A stretch of 64,000 nucleotides of DNA from Candida dubliniensis CD36 (GCF_000026945.1 NC_012867.1:682001-746000), one strand, 5' to 3'; positions 9,701 through 19,039 are shown, counted from the stretch's first letter. Notes: generated from the sequence alone by a model not told the origin. A program made the numbers and translations.

Positions 9701-9968
9701 ACAAGGTTTAACCGATGCACCATTTAGAATTGTTGATGAAATCAACCAAGGTATGGATCCAAAGAACGAACAGATGGCACATCGTTACTTAGTCCACACT
9801 GCCTGTCAAAATAGCAAATCTCAGTATTTTTTGGTAACACCCAAATTGTTAACTGGTTTATACTACCATCCAGATATGGTAGTACATTGTATATTTACTG
9901 GGCCATATATCACTGATAATGAAGAGAAACGTGATAATAGTATTGGCTTGTTGGATTTTGCCGTATAG
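6747..9968 (+). CDS. SMC5: Smc5, ATPase of the Smc5/6 complex
   Basis: Core subunit of the Smc5/6 complex (with Smc6 and the Nse proteins), which resolves recombination and replication intermediates. It has 1073 residues from the first ATG; S. cerevisiae Smc5 has 1093. The Walker A GPNGSGKS is at 53-60. Long coiled coils (about 220-430 and 650-900) flank a hinge around 440-620. The C-terminal head has the ABC signature SGGERAVST near 970 and Walker B with PFRIVDEINQGMD. The short N-terminus before the head (KRRKV) is basic. In-frame CTG codons at residues 420, 724 and 850 would be serine in the CUG clade. Confidence 0.96.
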   Translation: MSLESNGPASKRRKVLEPSKFRPGFIRKVRVWNFTTYSYTEFNLSSTLNMIIGPNGSGKSTLVASICIGLAGSINLIKRKNLKSMIKTGQEKSSVEITIENYEGQSPLVVKREFTAKESNWTVNNKRSTEAKVKDIRAKFNIQLDNLCHFLPQERVAEFAGLSPEKLLMETERTLGDGHLLVMHEDLISKDNESQQLGNKIKDIEGRLAKLHEDRSKLEEEARKLEEYDKKSQEVDNHRLLIPYAKYQDLKNQRTHLKRLRDEAKHKLRTFQANFKPLENDITNAEKSINDESEKYSELKNSLKQTLNEINKHKNTQKQVTTEISELRANLKSYQTRAEQKKKELQEIKKEIAELQEKQKGLPQVDQEEIQNLTSELTSKRHELRDLEEQLQEVNSQRNEIGRELTHLTEQLRGAEKRLLTKDKLDMLVSDSRQNGRSYRLRDEAFEVHKRLRNEPEYEGRYFEAPVISCNVPDRNYAAAAEKIIDNNTLFAFTVTTQSDFDFLSKFSQHTNTNTPLRLVNSVVSSTHEYNKQQLREFGFEGYLSDYIVGPKEVLSMLYSTSKIHTIPVSKHQLSSEQVRRLTNISGNDRLPFTKFVAGDTLYNIQRSKYGTQQAFYITEKIGRSQYFGVQGLSQEAKDAINEEISKFRERIEQKKRAYEGHRNSIDSFNERLTEIKHHMQDIKRKQQELQEASRRAGQLQTKIELKKEREQKLEKDSKRDYSLKIRMFEQKIDEKYLASGQTFASLSNCVLELAHKENQMKLKKLEIIGYKNKKLTAESLLDELGARQEKLKNDYNRYKREYDEIKQSEAFKEIERQNEAYTDEERSRLADLAQVYVENGTFTEATIRLKIDLLEDELSLLTTADRGSIDALKQKLQDIQLAETNLPLLQTEKERLDNRIKGIQEEYEGELTLLVNKISLAFNKRFTKVASDGRVQLAKLERFKDWKLQILVKFRQESELKVLDHQSQSGGERAVSTIFFIMSLQGLTDAPFRIVDEINQGMDPKNEQMAHRYLVHTACQNSKSQYFLVTPKLLTGLYYHPDMVVHCIFTGPYITDNEEKRDNSIGLLDFAV

Positions 9969-9984
9969 ATATATATATATATAT
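9969..9984. repeat. (AT)8 immediately after the SMC5 stop
   Basis: Eight AT units begin at the base after the TAG stop. Resembles the TA-rich efficiency element of yeast polyadenylation sites. Confidence 0.6.
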
Positions 9985-10194
9985 GTAGTCTTGTAAATGT
10001 AATAATACTAAGGTTATTCTCCACGATACTGTGTGGGTGCTACCAAAAGAACCAAAAACGAAACAGGTCGACTTGAAAGAGAATAAATTTTTCTTGTGGT
10101 TTTAGATTCTCCATGCTTGAAAAAAAAAAATATAGATCGTCTGTGTTTGATTGAAAAAACTCCTGCCTCTTTCATACCCACTCAGCAGGTCCAA

Positions 10195-10206
10195 ATGCAT
10201 ATATGA
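10195..10206 (+). other. Three-codon uORF overlapping the MSE1 start (ATGCATATATGA)
   Basis: ATG CAT ATA TGA; the TGA shares its first two bases with the ATG of MSE1 (10203-10205). If the transcript starts upstream of 10195, ribosomes would terminate on top of the main start codon. Confidence 0.45.
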
Positions 10207-11732
10207 AATTATCATTTCCCATAATCAGAAATTATTCCAAAGCAGGGTCTCTTTTAAAAGACTCGTTAGCAGAACTTGCAACTAACTCTTCACATCTATC
10301 AAGACAACCCAAATCTCCTGCAAGAACAAGATTTGCACCTTCACCAACAGGGTTTTTACATCTTGGATCTTTGAGAACGGCATTGTATAATTACTTGTTA
10401 GCGAAAAGCACAGGGGGAAAATTTATTTTACGAATTGAGGATACAGACAGAAACAGGTTAGTTCCAGGAGCAGAAGATAATATCATCCATACTTTAAAAT
10501 GGTGTAACTTACAAATAGATGAAGGTCCAGTAGAAGGTGGGCCATATGGTCCATATAGACAATCAGACAGAAAGCATATATATCAAAAGTATGCCAATGA
10601 GATGCTATCTAAAGGGCTAGCATACAAATGTTATTGTTCAAAAGATCGATTATTGGAATTACGTGAATCTGCCCAAAGACTAAAACCACCAACGAATGTC
10701 ACATATGACCGAAAATGCATTCTGGAAAAGGAGCACGAAGGATTACCGTATGTGATTAGGTTCAAGTCACCTAACAAATACCCACCATTTAAAGATTTAT
10801 TGCACGGCGAATTAAATTTGCAACCCCAGTATAATGACAAGGATAGACGATTTGATGATTTTGTCATTGTCAAGAACGATGGCATGCCCACTTATCATTT
10901 TGCCAATGTTATTGATGACCATCTAATGAAAATCACTCATGTGGTTAGAGGAGAAGAATGGCTCCCGTCAACTCCAAAACACATTGCAATGTATCATGCC
11001 ATGGGATGGGAGCCTCCTCAATACATTCATATTCCATTACTCACATCATTAAAAGATAAAAAATTATCTAAAAGAAGTGGAGACTTGAATATTTTGAAAT
11101 TGAAAGATGAGGGCATCCTTCCAGAGGCATTAGTCAATTTTGTGGCATTGTTTGGGTGGTCACCAGTGAGAAACAACGGTGAGAAATTTAATGAAGTAAT
11201 GGATTTATGTGACATTGTTGAATTGTTTTCAATTGACCAACTAACTAAGGGCAATGCAAAAGTAAATGACCTGAAGTTATACTATTTTAATAAACTTCAT
11301 TTGGCTAAAAAATTGGAGAGTGCTGAAGGAATGGAAACTCTTGTTGAAGAGTATTATCCACACTTTAAACAGTTTAGTCATCAATCCAAGGATTATCTTT
11401 ACAAGTTGTTAACATTCATGGGGCCAAATCTTACCAGTATTCATGAAATAGAAACTGACCATCAGTATCTTTTCCAAGAAATTGACTACAGTATGGTAAA
11501 AGTACCGAGCGAGCAAACAAAAGGTGTCTTAGAATACGTTTTGCTGCATGGCTATTATGATGCAGTTGATAAATTACCTCACCAAGGCATTCCAAAGAAG
11601 AATATTTTCATGAGTCTTCGGTATGCTTTGAGTGGTGGGAAATCCGGCTTGGCTATACCCCATTTTATAGAATTATTGGGTGAGGACGAATTTAACAGAA
11701 GATTGCAAAATTCCCTTAAGAGTCTCATGTAA
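10203..11732 (+). CDS. MSE1: Mse1, mitochondrial glutamyl-tRNA synthetase
   Basis: Class I glutamyl-tRNA synthetase, attaching glutamate to mitochondrial tRNA (non-discriminating in yeasts, so it also charges tRNA-Gln). It has 509 residues. The N-terminus (MKLSFPIIRNYSKAGSL) is basic and hydroxylated like a matrix presequence. The Rossmann fold opens with the HIGH-type motif SPTGFLHLGSLRTALYNYLL near 47-66. The KMSKS loop appears as KLSKRSG near 288. The C-terminal helical domain binds the anticodon. CTG codons at residues 174 and 357. SMC5 lies upstream on the same strand after 234 bp. Confidence 0.95.
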   Translation: MKLSFPIIRNYSKAGSLLKDSLAELATNSSHLSRQPKSPARTRFAPSPTGFLHLGSLRTALYNYLLAKSTGGKFILRIEDTDRNRLVPGAEDNIIHTLKWCNLQIDEGPVEGGPYGPYRQSDRKHIYQKYANEMLSKGLAYKCYCSKDRLLELRESAQRLKPPTNVTYDRKCILEKEHEGLPYVIRFKSPNKYPPFKDLLHGELNLQPQYNDKDRRFDDFVIVKNDGMPTYHFANVIDDHLMKITHVVRGEEWLPSTPKHIAMYHAMGWEPPQYIHIPLLTSLKDKKLSKRSGDLNILKLKDEGILPEALVNFVALFGWSPVRNNGEKFNEVMDLCDIVELFSIDQLTKGNAKVNDLKLYYFNKLHLAKKLESAEGMETLVEEYYPHFKQFSHQSKDYLYKLLTFMGPNLTSIHEIETDHQYLFQEIDYSMVKVPSEQTKGVLEYVLLHGYYDAVDKLPHQGIPKKNIFMSLRYALSGGKSGLAIPHFIELLGEDEFNRRLQNSLKSLM

Positions 11733-11972
11733 ATAGGTTAAAAGTGTTAATACAAAGAGCTTGTAAATAGTAAGTGTACCGACGTAAAGATATTGACAGT
11801 ATTATGCTGCATCGAATGTCCTAGAAAAAAAAAAAAAAAAGACGTGACACGGGGCGAGAGATTAATTCCTCGCTATATATAGAGAGAATCCCGCATGAAA
11901 TAATCTTTCGGTTTTCCCTATCGCCACATTTTATTTCACAACCAATTCTTATTCTGTTTAAGATAGTGAACA

Positions 11973-12938
11973 ATGTCTAATAAAAAGGATCAAGATTCTC
12001 TCGGCATCGACAACAACAGTAACAACTCTACTAAGGATTCAGAAAAGTATACTGAGAGCATTGATAGAATCGTTTCCAATTTAGGTGCCTTAACACATTC
12101 AATTCTTGATGTGACCAAAGATGTGGGTAAAGATTTGAATGCAAAAGCAAAAAAATTATCTGAATCATGGTTTTCAAATGATTATGATGAAGATGAGGCA
12201 AGATTTTTTGAATATCCTTCATTTTATCAGAATAGAGGTTATTTGGAAGATGAAGTAAAATCGCACCCAATTTTTGGAGATTTGTGGAATGCTTTCCCAT
12301 TTCTGCAGTTCGGTCAATTTTCTGGAAGTTTTAAAAGTGGGTCTACTCCCTTTGGCTATTATGCCTATCATGGCCCATCAATCAGAAACTATAATGAATG
12401 TTTGACTAAAAATGGAAAATCAGTTTGGGATGACCAAGGGTATTGGAGATGCCTCTTTCCAAATAGCGAGGTTCCTGTCGAACTTTTGAATTTTAAAAAG
12501 AAATATTTAAAGGATGAAATATTAACCAAGGAAGATTTTATGAGCGCAATGAGAAAGAATTCTGCATTAGATAGTTTCCAAGGTGATGGTATGGTAGATT
12601 TGAAAGAGCATGGCAGGTTCTTTGACTCTTATGACAAGTATTTGAACTGGAAGAACGAGCAATATAATCAAAGAGTCAAAGAGAGAGAAGCAAAATGGAA
12701 ACAATTATCTCTTGATAAAGGAGACAATTTTGCTACAAATTCTTCTTCTTTCAGTACATCAATTAAATCAGATATGTACACTGACTCAGAAACAAACGAG
12801 GTAAGGTTCACAAAGGTGAAAACTGAATGTGATGCAGACGGTAATTGTACTGTGACAAGAATTACAAAACTGAAACCAGTTGGATCCTCTGTGTGGACCA
12901 ATGAGGAAGAAAATGTTGAACATGTCAAAAAACTGTAA
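11973..12938 (+). CDS. Probable Mpm1-like mitochondrial peculiar membrane protein
   Basis: 321 residues, mostly hydrophilic, with no clear transmembrane segment and no cleavable presequence. The central block (residues 100-170) is aromatic and glycine-rich, with the distinctive YNECLTKNGKSVWDDQGYW followed by RCLFP. I associate this block with fungal Mpm1, a mitochondrial protein of unclear function. The C-terminal part has a CDADGNCTVTRITK segment that looks like a short beta repeat with two cysteines. The start is the first ATG, 34 nt after a TATA-rich, A-run leader. Identity is from memory of the family, so moderate. Confidence 0.5.
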   Translation: MSNKKDQDSLGIDNNSNNSTKDSEKYTESIDRIVSNLGALTHSILDVTKDVGKDLNAKAKKLSESWFSNDYDEDEARFFEYPSFYQNRGYLEDEVKSHPIFGDLWNAFPFLQFGQFSGSFKSGSTPFGYYAYHGPSIRNYNECLTKNGKSVWDDQGYWRCLFPNSEVPVELLNFKKKYLKDEILTKEDFMSAMRKNSALDSFQGDGMVDLKEHGRFFDSYDKYLNWKNEQYNQRVKEREAKWKQLSLDKGDNFATNSSSFSTSIKSDMYTDSETNEVRFTKVKTECDADGNCTVTRITKLKPVGSSVWTNEEENVEHVKKL

Positions 12939-13360
12939 ATAATGAAATGTTTCTCCAGTCAGATGTCTTATGTATATAGTTAATCATATTTAAGTAATCC
13001 AACTTATTAATAATTCTAAGTTTGTTAGCAGCCAAACACACATGTTAACCTCTTATTGATCTCAAATCATAACCCACACTTTACAAAGCAAAAAATATCA
13101 ACAGACAAAAAAAAAAAGACAAAAGTAGAAACCAAAAAAAAGCGAGAGAAAAGCACTCTTTTACAAATACTACTAACAGATTAACCTCTACAACCACCAC
13201 TACATCGTTTCAAACCAATATAACTATTTTTCAGTTTCTTGATAAAATTCATTTGAATAAAGAATTGCAATATTATTGTCAATTTATTTTTGTATTTTGA
13301 AATTCAAACAGATTGTTTCCCGCATAATATAGATCAAACCTTTACTGATACAAAACTGCA
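12939..13360. promoter_or_regulatory. Spacer upstream of VPS55
   Basis: 422 bp between two plus-strand genes. Contains A-runs around 13109-13119 and 13134-13141 and a TACTAAC at about 13171. I found no matching GTATGT donor upstream, so I do not call a leader intron. No gene seen. Confidence 0.5.
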
Positions 13361-13795
13361 ATGAATCCGTTGAATAAAATTATATTTTTATCGGCATTTT
13401 TGGCATCAGGCTTTTTGCTGATATTATTATCATGTGCATTATACAATAACTACCATACACTCTGGGTAATATTAATTTTCCTCCTAGCTCCATTACCAAA
13501 TTTAATAGCAAATTCCATTGAGCTGGCACGAGATTATAATTTCTTAACTTTCAATGATTATGGTAATAGTAATAATTCAACACAATCTCCATTACAAGAG
13601 TTTGGTAAATATATAACTGGATTTTTAATTGTTAGTGGTATAGCTTTACCATTGACTTTCTATCATTGTGGATTAATTGAATTGGGAGCAACCATTATGA
13701 GTATAATTGGTGGTCTCATTGTATACAGCGACATTATTATTTTTATTTGGTTCTTTAATACCGAAGAAGAAGAACACGATGATTTCAATTTCTGA
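13361..13795 (+). CDS. VPS55: Vps55, late-endosome trafficking membrane protein
   Basis: Small tetraspan protein of the Vps55/OB-RGRP (LEPROT) family that, with Vps68, controls transport from late endosome to vacuole. It has 144 residues with four hydrophobic segments (about 5-27, 31-50, 84-103, 108-133). The SCALYNNYHTLWVILIFLLA start and APLPNLIANSIELA match the family. The acidic C-terminus (TEEEEHDDFNF) faces the cytosol. Residue 20 is a CTG codon at a position that is Leu in S. cerevisiae, so Ser in the CUG clade would put a polar residue in the first membrane helix. Confidence 0.95.
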   Translation: MNPLNKIIFLSAFLASGFLLILLSCALYNNYHTLWVILIFLLAPLPNLIANSIELARDYNFLTFNDYGNSNNSTQSPLQEFGKYITGFLIVSGIALPLTFYHCGLIELGATIMSIIGGLIVYSDIIIFIWFFNTEEEEHDDFNF

Positions 13796-13982
13796 TCGTC
13801 AAAAGAAAATACAAATAGACAAATATCAGGAAAGGTGGGCACTATTACGAGCAGTTTCATTTCTGTATGCTTTCTAATTATTCTAAACTAAACTTACAAA
13901 AAAAAAAAAAGAAGAAAATCTATGAATATATACAATTATATAAATAATGATGTATAAAAAGCGTGTTTGAATGCGAGTTCTT

Positions 13983-14783
13983 CTAGTTAAGTACCACTAA
14001 TAATAATATCAATATAACTGTTAACGTACAAATAGTGACTAAACTACCGTTTTCTCTCATCAAAGTTCTAAAGTGCCTTAACCGTGTACTTGCAGTATGC
14101 AAACGACCCAAAGACAGATCCACACCTTGTTCTAAATCATTCAAGATAATCAACTGATCATCAAGCTCCTGGTTAATGTCTTGGCCCATCATATGCTGAC
14201 GTGATATCAGCTGGTGCAAAACATCTAGATCCTGATCTTGTCTCATCAATGTCTGTTGATGTTGAGCAAACATTTGATGATCGGTTATATCTTCATGTGC
14301 AGCTGAGCTGTCCTCGTCTGGATCGTCTTTGTATGGTTGAAATGTCTGTCTAGTTCCCATTAGTTCACTAGCATCGTTATCATCAGGCGTATCTCTAAAT
14401 CTAACGGACTTTTGAACTGGATTAGGCTCTGTGCCATTTTGACTGCTAGTTGGACGTTTGTACACGTATTTATATTCCGATATATCAATATTAGAGTCTT
14501 TCGATAGTTCCTCAAACATTTTCGTGTATTGATTAACCAAATTCATAAACTCATCCAATATCCCGTTTTTCTCTAGATCATCAAGATACTCATTCATATC
14601 TTGCTCGATAAAGGTAAAATACTGTCGTGTTTTCAGTATCAAACTAATCATTTCAAAATTATCATTTTTCGAAGGTGTCAAATCCAAATCGTATATGTTG
14701 CTTCTCTCTTCTTGCAAATTACTTATCTCATCTAGGTTGAATTTGATTTTAGAAATAGTAAGTTTAATGTCTTTTACAGTCAT
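13983..14783 (-). CDS. SYN8: Syn8, endosomal Qc-SNARE
   Basis: Syntaxin-8-like SNARE mediating fusion at endosomes. It has 266 residues from the first ATG (an upstream in-frame extension to 14831 has no ATG). The N-terminal half is helical. The SNARE motif spans about residues 185-243 (HQQTLMRQDQDLDVLHQLIS ... DLEQGVDLSLGRLHTASTRL), with the zero-layer glutamine expected in the DQLIILNDLEQGVD part. A single C-terminal anchor follows (LVTICTLTVILILLLVVLN). It converges with VPS55, another endosomal trafficking gene. Confidence 0.9.
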   Translation of the reverse strand: MTVKDIKLTISKIKFNLDEISNLQEERSNIYDLDLTPSKNDNFEMISLILKTRQYFTFIEQDMNEYLDDLEKNGILDEFMNLVNQYTKMFEELSKDSNIDISEYKYVYKRPTSSQNGTEPNPVQKSVRFRDTPDDNDASELMGTRQTFQPYKDDPDEDSSAAHEDITDHQMFAQHQQTLMRQDQDLDVLHQLISRQHMMGQDINQELDDQLIILNDLEQGVDLSLGRLHTASTRLRHFRTLMRENGSLVTICTLTVILILLLVVLN

Positions 14784-15165
14784 GATAGTTGAACTGTGTG
14801 TATAGAATAACCAATTAATTGATAAGGGCAAATTTGAAAGTTAGTCGCAAACAACAAAAATAAATTAGTTTAATTTACAACGACAAAAATCCGCACATCA
14901 TATATTCTTTAAAGTTCCGCACTACAACTAACTAGAACACCAAGCATATTAAAAACTTGACAACTAATCCGGTTGATTAAATTTTACTTTGATTTGCAAG
15001 ATCAATTGGTGAACAAACCAACCATCCAACAAAAAAAAAAAAAAACACAACCACTACCAAAGCCCAGACTTCTTAATCTCCAACGAAAAGTATATATCAA
15101 CTTAAACCCACCCAAGTAACAAAGAAGTACTTTGAGTCATAGTTTCAATTGTGAATAGAAATCAA
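14784..15165. promoter_or_regulatory. Divergent spacer between SYN8 and IMH1
   Basis: 382 bp, AT-rich with a 14-nt A run near 15032. No gene, RNA or clear factor site recognised. Confidence 0.5.
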
Positions 15166-17787
15166 ATGTTTTCAAAACTCAAGAATTTTTCAGAAGATGT
15201 GATGAATGAGTTGAATAACTTATCGGATCAGAATCTAAAATCACCGAAATCTACTACTAGTTCAGAGTCATTGAATCAATTACAGAAAAGTGCCAAAGTT
15301 TTGGCCACTGAAACCCCTGATGTATCTAAATTGACGCAACCGTGCGATGAAGAGATTTCCAACAACGTATCCACAGGGGAAGACTCAGAAAAAGCGACTC
15401 TGCCTCCAATAGACAACGCCACTACTAATAATGAGTCCGCAGTAGGAGCAGTAGCCCCACAGTCTGATTTGGATAACCTTCCGGCGCCTATCAAATCAAA
15501 ATTAAAGAAATTTGCTAAATATGAAGAAAAGTACCCTATTTTATTAGATGCATATAAAATCGAAAAGAAAAAGAATGAGATTATTAAAATATTTGAAAAA
15601 GTTTTACAGGAAAATACACCAGTCAGTTCATTATCAGAGGGAAAGCTATTGGTCGAATATTTGAATGGTCTTAATGAGAAAACAAAATTACTCAATGGTG
15701 AGATTAGAAAGTTGACCAAAGATAATAATAACATGAACTTCAAATTAGTTAAATTAGAGGAGAGCAACAAAGAACTTAACAACGATGTCAAGCGATTAGA
15801 TACAATACAAAAGGAAAAAGAAGTAATGGGGCAAAAGGTCGATTCCATGAGCGAAGAATTGGAAAGAATCAATAATCATAACGACAAATTAACGAAAGAC
15901 CTCAAGGGCAAAGAGGACGAAATAGAGAACTTGAAACTTGAGATAACGGAGCGTGATAACAAGATTAAAGAGCTTGAGTTTACAGTATCTACTAGCGCCA
16001 AAGAATTGACTACAGAATCAGAAAAGGTACCCACTGAAAAGGAAGATACTGATAAAGATAGTACTCTGGATAATATCAACAACAATTCTGATACTGTGAA
16101 TACTGAAATTTTGCAATTAAAATCCCAATTATCTGCCAAAGAAGTTGAGGTTGAAGAATTGACAGAGGAAATAACCACTTTAAAAGACCAATTAAAAGAT
16201 AAGAATGAAGAGATTCAAGATTTAAGAGACCTGGTGAAAGAAATAGGAAATGAATTAGTAACATCTAAGGATGAAATCAAGTCTCTTAAGAGCTCTCAAA
16301 AATCCACTGACAGTGAAGATAGTACGATCAAAGAAGATATTAATTTGCAAATAAAAGACTGGGAATCCAAATACAAGTCCAAGGTAAAGGAAAATGGAAA
16401 CTTGAAAGAAGAATTGGACTTGGCCACAAGAGAATCCAAAGAAAAAGAAACAGAACAAAAAAAATCAGAAGAACAATTGAGAAAACAGATTCAAACATTG
16501 AAACAGAAGTTAGAAACAACTGAAAACAAACTTGAATCTAAGAGCAAAGATTTAAAGAATTTGCTGGATGAAAAGGAAAAATTAGAAAAACGAATCTCAG
16601 AACTATCGAAATTTAAAAGTAACGATTCATCATTGAAGTTAGAAATTTCTTCATTAAAATCTTCATTAACTAACAAAGATAATTCAATTACCGAGTTAAA
16701 GACTCAAGTAGATGAATTACAGAAATCTAATAAATCGTTGAATTCTAAAATTGAAGAGTTATCAAAGTCTAACAACAACTTGCAATCTAATTCGATAGGT
16801 TTATTGAAAGATAAAAATGAGTTGTTAACCAAACAAGAAGTATTAATGGAAAACACAAAGTCATTAAACCTGCAAGTTACAAAATTGCAACAAGAAAAGC
16901 AAGATGTTATTACTGAATTGGAGAAGACAAAAAACAAGCTAGATATTGTTATCACCGATAAATCACAATCAGCAAACGATATGATATCTTGCAAAAAGCA
17001 ACATGAAGAATTAATGATGAAGTCTAAAGAATACAGTTTACGAATTGAGAGCTTGGAGGATGATTTGACTGAAGCCAGAAACTTGTTGCAAGAGAGAACA
17101 CGTGAGACTTCAAATATGAGAAGATTATTAGTTGATGCCGAGGAAATGTTGAAACAACAAAAACAGGATTCTAAACTTGAAATTGCAAGAGTATTGGAGG
17201 ATAAAGCCGAAATAGAAAGAAATAACATGTCCTTGGTAAAGAGAAAGCAGCGAGAATTAGATGAATTAAAAGAATCAATCCAGGAATACAAATTGAAGGT
17301 AGAAAAATTGGAAAACAAGGTCACGGCTCTTGAAAATGAAGACAAGAGCAAAGAAAGCGTAAGTACTGATAACCAAACTCAAATCAATAAAGAGTTATCA
17401 ACTACAATTGAAACTTTGAGAACCGCATTAAATAATTCCACCAACAAAATTAGAGACCTTGAAAACTATAATAATAATCTTAAAAAATTGAGTGAAGATA
17501 ACACATTAAGGTTTGAACGTTTATCTAAAAACTATAAAATCTTGAATCAACAGTACCAGTACATGAAAGAACGGAAAGGTTCTGAATCTTCAGCAAAACA
17601 GAATACGCCAGTTGAGAGTACTACAGAAAGTAATAATAAACAGGCAACAAACGTAGCTTATTTGAAAAATGTTTTACTTGGTTTCTTTCAGCACAAGGAA
17701 CAAAGAGATCGATTATTGCCGGTGTTGAAAACATTATTTGATTTCAATAAGGAAGATGAAGAAAAGTTTTTAATGGCATTGAAGTAA
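15166..17787 (+). CDS. IMH1: Imh1, GRIP-domain golgin
   Basis: Coiled-coil tether of the late Golgi, recruited by the small GTPase Arl1 and acting in endosome-to-Golgi traffic. It has 873 residues from the ATG at 15166; the frame opens 15 nt earlier but only with GTG. The N-terminus is Ser/Thr/Asn-rich and the region from about 110 to 815 is nearly continuous coiled coil. The last 45 residues form the GRIP domain (VAYLKNVLLGFFQHKEQRDR, LPVLKTLFDF), with the conserved Tyr that contacts Arl1. Length is close to S. cerevisiae Imh1 (911). Confidence 0.93.
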   Translation: MFSKLKNFSEDVMNELNNLSDQNLKSPKSTTSSESLNQLQKSAKVLATETPDVSKLTQPCDEEISNNVSTGEDSEKATLPPIDNATTNNESAVGAVAPQSDLDNLPAPIKSKLKKFAKYEEKYPILLDAYKIEKKKNEIIKIFEKVLQENTPVSSLSEGKLLVEYLNGLNEKTKLLNGEIRKLTKDNNNMNFKLVKLEESNKELNNDVKRLDTIQKEKEVMGQKVDSMSEELERINNHNDKLTKDLKGKEDEIENLKLEITERDNKIKELEFTVSTSAKELTTESEKVPTEKEDTDKDSTLDNINNNSDTVNTEILQLKSQLSAKEVEVEELTEEITTLKDQLKDKNEEIQDLRDLVKEIGNELVTSKDEIKSLKSSQKSTDSEDSTIKEDINLQIKDWESKYKSKVKENGNLKEELDLATRESKEKETEQKKSEEQLRKQIQTLKQKLETTENKLESKSKDLKNLLDEKEKLEKRISELSKFKSNDSSLKLEISSLKSSLTNKDNSITELKTQVDELQKSNKSLNSKIEELSKSNNNLQSNSIGLLKDKNELLTKQEVLMENTKSLNLQVTKLQQEKQDVITELEKTKNKLDIVITDKSQSANDMISCKKQHEELMMKSKEYSLRIESLEDDLTEARNLLQERTRETSNMRRLLVDAEEMLKQQKQDSKLEIARVLEDKAEIERNNMSLVKRKQRELDELKESIQEYKLKVEKLENKVTALENEDKSKESVSTDNQTQINKELSTTIETLRTALNNSTNKIRDLENYNNNLKKLSEDNTLRFERLSKNYKILNQQYQYMKERKGSESSAKQNTPVESTTESNNKQATNVAYLKNVLLGFFQHKEQRDRLLPVLKTLFDFNKEDEEKFLMALK

Positions 17788-17884
17788 GTAGTAGTAGTAG
17801 TAATGTATTATTCACTTGGTAGTGCAAGTCATCACCAAAGAAGGAAAAAAAAAATTGTGTAGTTGAACCAACTCTTTCTGTCAA

Positions 17885-17911
17885 ATGAATATTCAATTTG
17901 TTTTTTCATAA
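17885..17911 (+). other. Eight-codon uORF in the TYW3 leader
   Basis: ATG AAT ATT CAA TTT GTT TTT TCA TAA, out of frame with and ending 37 nt before the TYW3 ATG at 17949. Translation depends on where the transcript starts. Confidence 0.35.
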
Positions 17912-17948
17912 TTTTGCAAACTATTTTGATTCAGTTGTATCATCTATT

Positions 17949-18776
17949 ATGCAAGATTCCTTTGATCAAAAGAAAAAGAGCATTTTACTGGAAATTTCTT
18001 CCAACAGTCCCGACAATCTAGATGCATCACCGAAAGGAACAATCGATGAATATTGTCTTCCCATAATCAATACGATAAACAGTCATGGTGATATGGTGAC
18101 CACTTCATCATGCTCAGGAAGAGTATCTATTTTTCTCGAAGGTGTGAAAACAAATAATTCCACATCAGTAGTAGCCAAGGGACATGAAGGTCGTTGGCTT
18201 TTTGTCACTCATGAACCGAACGATTTGAATAATTGGTATGATTCTATTGATTTCAAATACGATACATCCAATTTTCCTAAAGATTTCAGTTCACGGAGTA
18301 TACTATATAAATTCGAACCTTTAATATTACATGTAAAATGTCGAAATGAGACTATGGCACAGAAGTTGTATGTTTTGGCAATGAATAATGGGTTTCGCGA
18401 GTCTGGAATAGGAAACAATTTCAATGTTGCGATTAGAATTAATATCAAGTTGGATATTCCTATCGGTTTTCAAAGTATAGATGGGGATGATTTGAATTGT
18501 TTTGTTACTGAACAGTATTTGAAGTATATCACCGACATTTCCCACGAGAGGTTCAAGGAGAACTTTAAAAAATTGGAACAGTTGCATCGAGCAATTGGAA
18601 GAATGATGGAAGAAGAAACTAAAGGAATAGAAACTTCCAAAAAGAAATATAAAGAATCCAAGGAAGAGAGACGACAACGTATGATCAAAGAAGGTTTGCA
18701 AAGACAACAAGAATTGAGAGAACTAAAAGAAAAACAAGAGAAAGAACAAAATGGGATACAACAAGTAGATACATAG
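17949..18776 (+). CDS. TYW3: Tyw3, tRNA wybutosine-synthesis methyltransferase
   Basis: SAM-dependent N4-methyltransferase acting on the wybutosine precursor at position 37 of tRNA-Phe, in the cytosol. It has 275 residues. It shows the family N-terminus (FDQKKKSILLEI ... DASPKGTIDEYCLPIINTIN) and the core TTSSCSGRVSIFLEG near residues 52-66. Both KGHEGRWLFVTHEP and FKFEPLILHV-type blocks are present. The C-terminus is a charged helix. A longer in-frame stretch to 17898 lacks ATG, so the start is 17949. Confidence 0.94.
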   Translation: MQDSFDQKKKSILLEISSNSPDNLDASPKGTIDEYCLPIINTINSHGDMVTTSSCSGRVSIFLEGVKTNNSTSVVAKGHEGRWLFVTHEPNDLNNWYDSIDFKYDTSNFPKDFSSRSILYKFEPLILHVKCRNETMAQKLYVLAMNNGFRESGIGNNFNVAIRINIKLDIPIGFQSIDGDDLNCFVTEQYLKYITDISHERFKENFKKLEQLHRAIGRMMEEETKGIETSKKKYKESKEERRQRMIKEGLQRQQELRELKEKQEKEQNGIQQVDT

Positions 18777-19039
18777 AAGAGTAGCCACCTGGTTTAGTAA
18801 TGAAACAACCACCATATATTCTAGTGTTTGTTCATTCTGTTAGTAATCTTCATATTTTCAGATCCTTATTAGTCAATTTTTATTTTTTTTTTTTTTTTTT
18901 GCTCTACTAGTAATTGTTTAGTCACTCCATTTATAACTGGCGAGTGAGCAAACACATTCTTAAAAATTTTTTTTTTCTTTTATATAATTTTTCATTCTAT
19001 AAATTCTTAATTCTTCAATAGATTCGAAATACAACACAA
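18777..19039. promoter_or_regulatory. DPS1 upstream region
   Basis: 263 bp with an 18-nt T run near 18883-18900, a T-rich tract near 18966-18975 preceded by AAAAA (RRPE-like, weak), and AT-rich leader. No gene. Confidence 0.4.

Noticed and set aside
13100..13360. Leader intron in VPS55 suggested by TACTAAC near 13171 and a later TTTTTCAG
   Set aside because: No GTATGT or GTAAGT donor in the upstream 200 bp; the CDS needs no intron.
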